Of a DNA stretch of 64,000 nucleotides, positions 58,845 to 64,000 are shown one piece after another. Every line of letters starts with the position of its first letter. Within the stretch, counting starts at the first letter, position 1. The notes beneath the pieces were generated by a model. That model searched no databases. It saw nothing but the letters and a program-made list of their open reading frames with translations, and was not told the origin of the DNA. A program made the translations under genes and the position numbers. The DNA lies in contig JANPBT010000069.1 in the NCBI GenBank assembly GCA_031430575.1, positions 1 to 64,000 on the forward strand, given 5' to 3'. Origin of the DNA: JANMDS01 sp031430575 (lineage in GTDB: Bacteria > Pseudomonadota > Gammaproteobacteria > Burkholderiales > Casimicrobiaceae).

Positions 58845-60344
58845 ATGCAAATGGAAAATTTCGCCCCGCTGATGTTCGCGGGGTTGGTCATTACGATGCT
58901 GATCGGCTTTCCGGTCTCATTTTCGCTCGCTGCCCTAGGTTTGGGCTGCGGCTTTTTCGCGATTCATATGGGCTGGTTGCAACCGGCGTTTATGGAAACG
59001 CTGCCGCTCTCGCTCTTTAGTATTTTGAACAACGATTTGCTACTCGCGATTCCCTTCTTCACCCTCATGGGCACAATTCTGGAAAAGTGCGGCTTAGCTG
59101 AAGATATGCTCGATTCGATGGGCAAATTGTTTGGCACTACCAAAGGCGGCGTAGGCTATTCGGTGATTATTGTCGGCTTCATTTTGGGCGCGATTACGGG
59201 CACAGTCGCTGGGCAAGTGATTGCGATGGCGCTCATTTCGTTGCCGGTGATGATGCGCTACAACTACGACATGCGCTACGCCACGGGCGTGCTCGCTGCA
59301 TCGGGCACGATCACCCAACTCGTGCCGCCGTCGCTGGTGTTGGTGGTGCTCGCCGATCAGCTCGGGCGCTCAGTGGGCGATATGTACAAAGGCGCGTGGG
59401 GGCCTTCGATCATTCAGGTGTTGCTATTTGCGATATACACCTATTTCTTTACCAAGATGAAGCCCAACGCCTTGCCCGGCATTCCCCGAGACGATATTAA
59501 GCAATCGCGCAAAGAGCTCTGGATGCAATGCGCACGCGGCATTATCCCGTCGGCGATTCTTATCTTCACCGTGCTCGGTAGCATGGGCGGCTTGCCGTTT
59601 CAAAAGCAAGGCTTGGCTACTCCCACAGAGGCCGGTGCGATGGGCGTGTTTGGTGCACTTATTCTCGCTGCGATGCATAAGCGCTTGAACTGGGCGCTTT
59701 TGAAAGACGCAATGCACGGCACCATGCGGCTCACCGCGATGGTGGTGTTCATTCTCATTGGGTCACGCGTGTTTTCGCAGGTGTTCCAGTTTGTCGATGG
59801 TGGTAAGTGGGTCGAGCATCACCTGTCTAGTTTGCCCGGCGGTCAGCTTGGCTTTCTGATCTTCGTCAACGTTTTCATCTTCTTCTTGGCGTTCTTCTTA
59901 GATTTCTTTGAAATCGCGTTTATCGTCGTTCCTATGCTTGCGCCCGTTGCCGAAAAGATGGGGATTGATTTGATTTGGTTTGGCGTGATGATTTGCGTGA
60001 ACATGCAAACGAGCTTTATGCATCCACCGTTTGGGTTCGCACTCTTTTACTTGCGAGGCATCGCCGATACGCTTTGGAAAGAGAGGCGAATCCCCGCGCC
60101 TGTGAAGTCGAGCGACATTTATATGGGCTCGATTCCGTGGGTATTTATGCAGTTGATTTTGGTAGCGATTGTGATTTTCTTCCCGCAAACGGTTACCGTG
60201 TTTCTTGATAAAGAAAAAAAGGTGGACTTGGATAAAGTGAAAATCGAGATCCAAGAAAATACTGACAACAACAAAGAAATCGATGTGAACGAATTGTTTA
60301 AGAAAGATCCGCCCGTAGTTCCTGCGCCAACGCCTGCGAAGTGA
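58845..60344 (+). CDS. dctM: TRAP transporter large permease (DctM) with charged tail
   Basis: A 499-residue permease with about 12 helices: 'PLMFAGLVITMLIGFPVSFSLAALGLGCGFF', 'GVYSVIIVGFILGAITG'-type segment, 'VLAASGTITQLVPPSLVLVVLADQLG' and 'MQTSFMHPPFGFALFYLRG'. It drives sodium-coupled uptake with DctQ and a periplasmic binding protein. The C-terminal about 55 residues are highly charged and end in P-A-P-T-P-A-K; this extension is longer than in typical DctM. Its stop overlaps the GTG start of the next small gene. Confidence 0.93.
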   Translation: MQMENFAPLMFAGLVITMLIGFPVSFSLAALGLGCGFFAIHMGWLQPAFMETLPLSLFSILNNDLLLAIPFFTLMGTILEKCGLAEDMLDSMGKLFGTTKGGVGYSVIIVGFILGAITGTVAGQVIAMALISLPVMMRYNYDMRYATGVLAASGTITQLVPPSLVLVVLADQLGRSVGDMYKGAWGPSIIQVLLFAIYTYFFTKMKPNALPGIPRDDIKQSRKELWMQCARGIIPSAILIFTVLGSMGGLPFQKQGLATPTEAGAMGVFGALILAAMHKRLNWALLKDAMHGTMRLTAMVVFILIGSRVFSQVFQFVDGGKWVEHHLSSLPGGQLGFLIFVNVFIFFLAFFLDFFEIAFIVVPMLAPVAEKMGIDLIWFGVMICVNMQTSFMHPPFGFALFYLRGIADTLWKERRIPAPVKSSDIYMGSIPWVFMQLILVAIVIFFPQTVTVFLDKEKKVDLDKVKIEIQENTDNNKEIDVNELFKKDPPVVPAPTPAK

Positions 60345-60787
60345 GCGAACACGCTTCGCCCGAGACGGGTGCAGCCTCCGCCACGGGCCTGGCTTTCGGC
60401 TTTTTGCAGCGGCTCGCGGCGCTCTTGCTGGCCACAGGGCTACTCATCTGGTTCGCAGTGTTGTTTCGCAAGGGGGCCATCGGCGTGCAGTGGCCGCTTT
60501 GGTTAGCGGCGCTGGTCGTGGTGGAGTGGTCTGCCTATTGGGTGTGGAATAGTAAGGTTACGGTTGACCACGAAAAAATCGTGCAAACCTGGGTGTGGAA
60601 AAAAACGGTGGAGAAGAAGAATATTTCTTCTTTCAATATCGTTGAAATGCCTTTTCTGAGTTGGCTCGTCACCCCGCGCGTGGTGATCCGCACTGGCGGG
60701 ATGCAAATCGTCACTTTCCCCGTGGCCGCGCCGCAGGTATTAGCGTTTGTGAAGGAACATTATCCGTATCCTACTGGGCATTTATAG
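60341..60787 (+). CDS. Small two-helix membrane protein downstream of dctM
   Basis: A 148-residue protein starting at a GTG that overlaps the dctM stop (GTGA). It has two hydrophobic helices ('LAALLLATGLLIWFAVLF', 'PLWLAALVVVEWSAYWVW') and a C-terminal domain that may be bacterial-PH-like ('KVTVDHEKIVQTWVWKKTVEKKNISSFNIVEM'). A near-copy of the dispersed repeat (60726-60740) is read A-A-P-Q-V-L. Function unknown; co-translation with the transporter is likely. Confidence 0.7.
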   Translation: MSEHASPETGAASATGLAFGFLQRLAALLLATGLLIWFAVLFRKGAIGVQWPLWLAALVVVEWSAYWVWNSKVTVDHEKIVQTWVWKKTVEKKNISSFNIVEMPFLSWLVTPRVVIRTGGMQIVTFPVAAPQVLAFVKEHYPYPTGHL

Positions 60788-60858
60788 CCTTATAGCGTTA
60801 GCGTACCGCTTGTGATACACCATATTTTTCAGACAGTTTCCCCAAAAAATAGCCAAAA

Positions 60859-60873
60859 CTGCGCCGCAGGTAT
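60859..60873. repeat. Single dispersed repeat copy
   Basis: CTGCGCCGCAGGTAT between convergent genes, next to a terminator. Confidence 0.9.
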
Positions 60874-60886
60874 TTTGCGTACACAT

Positions 60887-60914
60887 AAAAAAACCCCGCA
60901 TCGCGGGGTTTTTT
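60887..60914. terminator. Bidirectional Rho-independent terminator
   Basis: AAAAAACCCCGC / GCGGGGTTTTTT hairpin between the convergent 60341 gene and the TRAP binding-protein gene ending at 60933. Confidence 0.93.
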
Positions 60915-60932
60915 ATTTGAACAAAACTTACT

Positions 60933-62024
60933 TCATGACCACTTCTGCGCTTGCATGAAATCATCGAAACCAGCTTCGCAAATACGGAACCAGAGGTTTG
61001 AATCAGCACGGAACTTGGAATAGTCGTCGTAGACTTTTTTCCAGTTTGGATTCTTTGCAGAAAGCTCGCTGTAAAGGGCGAGGGATTCTTTGAGCGCAGC
61101 TTCCATCATGTCTTTAGGGAAGCGCTGTAATTTCGTGCCAGAGCCTACCAATTGCTTCAACGCAGCTGGGTTACGAGCGTCGTATTTCGCCTGCATGTCG
61201 GTGTGCGCGTAAGCGGCTGCGGCTTCAACGATGGCTTTGTATTCCTTGGGCAATGCGTCGTAGGCCTTTTGGTTGACGAACAAATCGAGCTGCGGGCCAC
61301 CTTCCCAGAAACCTGGGTAGTAGTAGTTGGGCGCGACTTTATTAAAGCCAAGCTTCAAATCATCGTATGGGCCAACCCACTCACACGCATCGATCACACC
61401 TTTTTCAAGTGAGGTATAAATTTCTCCGCCCGGAATATTTTGCGGTACGCCGCCGATGCGCTCAATCACTTTGCCGGCAAAGCCGCCGACTCGGAATTTC
61501 GTGCCCTTGAAATCGGCTAAGGATTTAACTTCCTTACGGAACCAGCCACCCATTTGTGCGCCGGTGTTGCCCATTGGGAAATTGATAATGTTGTATTTCG
61601 CGTAAAACTCACGCATCAGCTTCAAGCCGTTACCCTCATACATCCAAGCGGTCATCTGGCGGCTATTTAAGCCAAACGGAATGGCGCAACCCAAGGCGAA
61701 AGTCTCGTCTTTGCCAAAGAAGTAATAAGGCGCTGTGTTTGCGCACTCGACCGAGCCTTGCTGTACGGCATCGACTACGCCAAACGCTGGGGCTAATTCG
61801 CCCGGTGCATGGGTGGAAATTACGAACTTACCGCCGGTCATCTCAGATACTTTGGCAGCGAATACATCAGCCACACCGAAAAGCGTATCCAATGATTTTG
61901 GGAAGCTCGAGGCTAAGCGCCAACGTACAGCAGGCGATTGACCGATAACAGCGGGCGCGCCTAAGATTGCTCCGGCAGTAGCGCCGATGGCTACGCTTTT
62001 ATTTAAAAAATCACGACGTTGCAT
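60933..62024 (-). CDS. TRAP transporter substrate-binding protein (DctP/TakP type), Tat-exported
   Basis: A 363-residue binding protein. It starts at 62024 (AAGGAG site) with a twin-arginine signal ('QRRDFLNKS', cleavage near V-I-G-Q). The mature start is 'SPAVRWRLASSFPKSLDTLFG'; 'TKFRVGGFAGKVIERIGGVPQNIPGGEIYTSLEKGVIDACEWVGPYDD' is the ligand-site region with the conserved Arg. The family binds 2-oxo acids or similar carboxylates. It is convergent with the TRAP permease operon and probably serves it. The next gene encodes a paralogue. Confidence 0.92.
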   Translation of the reverse strand: MQRRDFLNKSVAIGATAGAILGAPAVIGQSPAVRWRLASSFPKSLDTLFGVADVFAAKVSEMTGGKFVISTHAPGELAPAFGVVDAVQQGSVECANTAPYYFFGKDETFALGCAIPFGLNSRQMTAWMYEGNGLKLMREFYAKYNIINFPMGNTGAQMGGWFRKEVKSLADFKGTKFRVGGFAGKVIERIGGVPQNIPGGEIYTSLEKGVIDACEWVGPYDDLKLGFNKVAPNYYYPGFWEGGPQLDLFVNQKAYDALPKEYKAIVEAAAAYAHTDMQAKYDARNPAALKQLVGSGTKLQRFPKDMMEAALKESLALYSELSAKNPNWKKVYDDYSKFRADSNLWFRICEAGFDDFMQAQKWS

Positions 62025-62145
62025 TAATAGATCTCCTTCAGTATTGAGTTTCGCATTCATTTTGACGCGAATTTTTCTAGTATAGGCGAGAGTTGATGGC
62101 TTGTCGCAGAGGGTTTGCCCAGCAATCCCTTTGCGCTTGAGCGAC

Positions 62146-63264
62146 TTAGAGCCGGAGCGATTGCATCATTTGGTCAAACGCACCGTCGGAGACGCGCGAC
62201 CATGCGTGGGCGTCGCTGCGAAAGCGTGCCCAATCTTCGTAAACTCGCTTCCATTGCGGGTTTGCCGCGTTGAGCTCGCCGTAAAACTCGTTACTCGCCT
62301 TAAAGGCTGCATTGGTGATTTCCGCTGGGAATCGGTAAAGCCGCGCGCCGCTTGAAATGAGCGTACGCAGCGCCTGCGGGTTGCGTACATCGTAGCGCGC
62401 CTGCATCTCAAGATGGGCGCGCGCGCACGCGGCATCGAGAATAACTTTGTATTCTGCGGGTAGCCCGTCCCATGCTTTTTGATTCACGTAAAGGGCGAAT
62501 TGCGCGCACCCTTCCCACCATGAAGGATGGTAATGAATCGGCGCGACTTTATAGAACCCTGCTTTTAAATCGTCGTATGGGCTCAACCAATCAGCAGCGT
62601 CGATCGTGCCTTTTTCAAGTGCAGCAAAAATATCTGACTCTTTAACGTTCTGCGGCACGATGCCGATGCGTTGCGCGACCCGACCAGCAAACCCGCCGAT
62701 ACGCATTTTCAGGCCGTTTAGATCGGCAACCGTACGCAGCTCCTTGCGATACCAGCCGCCCATTTGCGCGCCGGTATTGCCCAACGGAAAGTTAATGATG
62801 TTGTAAGTTTTATAAAAATCACGCAAGAGTTTCGCGCCATTGCCTTCGGTTGTCCAAGCGCTCATCTGGCGGCTGTTGAGCCCAAATGGCGCTGCACCGT
62901 CGAGCGCAAAGGTTTCGTCTTTTCCAAAATAATAACTGGGAAACGTATGCCCGCATTCAACCGTACCGTTCTGGACGTTATCGACGAGCTGCGGCATTTG
63001 CGCAATTTCACCCACTGGGTGAACTGAAATCTGAAACTTACCCGCACTCATTTGCGAAACCAAACGGCTCATCGTCTCGGCAGCGCCATAGATGAGATCG
63101 AGCGACTTTGGAAAAGCCGATGTGCAGCGCCAGCGAATCGTTGGGCTTTGCCCGATCACAGCAGGCGCGCCCAATACAGCCGCACCGACAATTGGCGCTA
63201 CCAGAAATTTGCGTCGGCGGGGAAGTCGCGGGGGTAGCAGTGACGAATCGTAACTTTGCATCAA
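62146..63264 (-). CDS. TRAP transporter substrate-binding protein, paralogue, Tat-exported
   Basis: A 372-residue protein strikingly similar to its downstream neighbour: twin-arginine signal ('PRRRKFLVAP', cleavage near V-I-G-Q), then 'SPTIRWRCTSAFPKSLDLIYG' and 'LKMRIGGFAGRVAQRIGIVPQNVKESDIFAALEKGTIDAADWLSPYDD'. The shared block M-x-x-x-F-G-L-N-S-R-Q-M-S/T-A-W shows recent common ancestry. The Glu/Cys in the ligand region differs from the neighbour (E-W-V-G against D-W-L-S), suggesting a different ligand. It is about 120 bases upstream of the other gene, same strand. Confidence 0.92.
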   Translation of the reverse strand: MMQSYDSSLLPPRLPRRRKFLVAPIVGAAVLGAPAVIGQSPTIRWRCTSAFPKSLDLIYGAAETMSRLVSQMSAGKFQISVHPVGEIAQMPQLVDNVQNGTVECGHTFPSYYFGKDETFALDGAAPFGLNSRQMSAWTTEGNGAKLLRDFYKTYNIINFPLGNTGAQMGGWYRKELRTVADLNGLKMRIGGFAGRVAQRIGIVPQNVKESDIFAALEKGTIDAADWLSPYDDLKAGFYKVAPIHYHPSWWEGCAQFALYVNQKAWDGLPAEYKVILDAACARAHLEMQARYDVRNPQALRTLISSGARLYRFPAEITNAAFKASNEFYGELNAANPQWKRVYEDWARFRSDAHAWSRVSDGAFDQMMQSLRL

Positions 63265-63408
63265 CTCAGTTTAGGCGATCAGGCTTCGTCGGAGCGCGCG
63301 CCCTGCGTGTGTTTTTTTCTGTGTGTTGCTGGATGCTTGCGTGGCGATCTCATTGCGCAACGTGGGGATCGATTGCGACTGCGCAATTTGGCGTAAAAAA
63401 GGCTAAAT

Positions 63409-63423
63409 CTGCGCCGCAGGTAT
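63409..63423. repeat. Single dispersed repeat copy
   Basis: CTGCGCCGCAGGTAT between the TRAP binding-protein gene start and the clpA terminator. Confidence 0.9.
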
Positions 63424-63437
63424 GATGATGCAACCGT

Positions 63438-63465
63438 AAAAAAGCCGTGCAATGCACGGCTTTTT
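63438..63465 (-). terminator. Rho-independent terminator of clpA
   Basis: AAAGCCGTGC / GCACGGCTTT hairpin with A- and T-tracts, 35 bases after the clpA stop. Confidence 0.9.
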
Positions 63466-63499
63466 GGGGTTGAGACGCGCGCCTGAACGGCTATGACGG

Positions 63500-64000
63500 C
63501 TATGCTTCAGCCGGCTCTTCTTCAGCTGTTGTTGGCGCGGAATCAGCGGTGGTAAAGGATAACTTGACTTTCTCTTCCGCATCAATATCGACGTGAACCT
63601 GACCGCCGTTGGTGAGCTTACCAAATAGAAGCTCGTCTGCCAACGCTTTGCGGATCGTATCTTGAATGAGCCGCGCCATCGGGCGCGCACCCATTTGCGG
63701 GTCAAAGCCTTTTTTGCCTAAGAAATCGCGGAGCGCTTGTGAGAAGGTGATTTCCACTTTTTTATCGTGCAACTGCTGCTCAAGCTCAAGCAAAAATTTA
63801 TCAACGACGCGCAAGATAACCGTATGGTCGAGCGATGCGAAGGAAACGGTCGCATCTAATCGGTTTCGGAATTCAGGGGTAAACAATCGTTTGATGTCGC
63901 CCATTTCATCGCCTGCGGCTTTCGAGTTCGTAAAGCCAATCGAAGTTTTAGCTAACTCAGACGCACCAGCGTTGGTTGTCATGATGATGATTGCGTTGCG
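63500..64000 (-). CDS. clpA: ATP-dependent Clp protease ATP-binding subunit ClpA, C-terminal part
   Basis: The last about 167 residues of ClpA; the gene continues past the right edge of the window. 'IIIMTTNAGASELAKTSIGF', 'IKRLFTPEFRNRLDATVSFASLDH', 'FLLELEQQLHDKKVEITFSQALRDFLGKKGFDPQMGARPMARLIQDTIRKALADELLFGKL' are from the second AAA+ module and its C-terminal small domain. ClpA unfolds substrates for ClpP, usually with ClpS upstream (not visible). The C-terminal tail is acidic, Ala/Glu-rich. Confidence 0.95.
   Translation of the reverse strand, partial: RNAIIIMTTNAGASELAKTSIGFTNSKAAGDEMGDIKRLFTPEFRNRLDATVSFASLDHTVILRVVDKFLLELEQQLHDKKVEITFSQALRDFLGKKGFDPQMGARPMARLIQDTIRKALADELLFGKLTNGGQVHVDIDAEEKVKLSFTTADSAPTTAEEEPAEA

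Overview
The window looks like a chromosomal segment of a moderately GC-rich betaproteobacterium, probably Burkholderiales-like. Supporting features are the phaR/phasin pair and 3-hydroxybutyrate dehydrogenase (PHB storage), two Bug/TctC-type binding proteins, monomeric isocitrate dehydrogenase, the gene neighbourhood glyA...nrdR-ribD-ribE, TRAP transporters and a ClpA end. No rRNA, tRNA, CRISPR array or intact transposase was found.

Layout: 0.3-6.2 kb holds a secreted coiled-coil protein, a secreted RCC1-repeat protein and a divergent ECF sigma factor/Ser-Thr kinase pair. 6.4-11 kb is a homoprotocatechuate meta-cleavage cluster (hpaE-hpaD-hpaG-hpaH). 11.3-15.3 kb has a lipoprotein phosphodiesterase, a DHFR-like reductase, a GNAT acetyltransferase and a 2-dehydropantoate reductase. 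15.3-19 kb is a thiamine-uptake locus: TPP riboswitch, TonB receptor, PnuT/PnuC-like permease and NadR-like kinase. 19.2-24.4 kb has a DUF2062 protein, a sugar ABC binding protein with two permeases, and an HtrA/Deg protease. 24.8-31.4 kb has hpf, a FabG-like SDR, a secreted protein with a TC repeat in its signal peptide, DoxX, DUF1080, an RraA-like aldolase, a TctC protein and an SRPBCC protein. 31.8-43.6 kb has icd, rimO, phaR/phaP, a second TctC protein, two LysR regulators and small membrane or secreted proteins. 43.9-47.8 kb is a DUF4331-TPR-HupE/UreJ operon. 48-52.3 kb has two SDRs (one bdhA) and the DUF1653/ribE/ribD/nrdR group. 52.3-55.4 kb is an accessory insert between nrdR and glyA, with a phase-variable-looking secreted protein and a nuclease-like protein. 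55.4-64 kb has glyA, a membrane protein, a TRAP permease pair, two paralogous TRAP binding proteins and the 3' end of clpA.

The dominant unexplained signal is a short dispersed sequence, TGCGCCGCAGGT (usually inside CTGCGCCGCAGGTAT). I counted 42 exact 12-mer copies by eye on both strands, plus about 18 degenerate copies. Many form inverted pairs in intergenic gaps. At least 13 exact copies lie inside conserved genes, where they are read in different frames (SAPQVL, IPAAQ, CAAGI, YLRRS, TCGA). The pattern resembles a DNA-uptake-sequence system more than a transposon; it also has REP/BIME-like features.

Three further signals stand out. (i) A stand-alone promoter-hairpin-terminator unit at 43.8-43.9 kb exposes a CCTCCTCC (anti-Shine-Dalgarno) loop, and a covarying second copy lies in the phasin 3' UTR. 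(ii) A (TC)15 tract sits at the start of a secreted-protein gene, so that repeat number decides which start codon is in frame. (iii) The TPP-riboswitch thiamine-uptake locus includes an unassigned kinase-like protein. All coordinates and counts come from manual reading; family assignments rest on recognised motifs, not on database searches.
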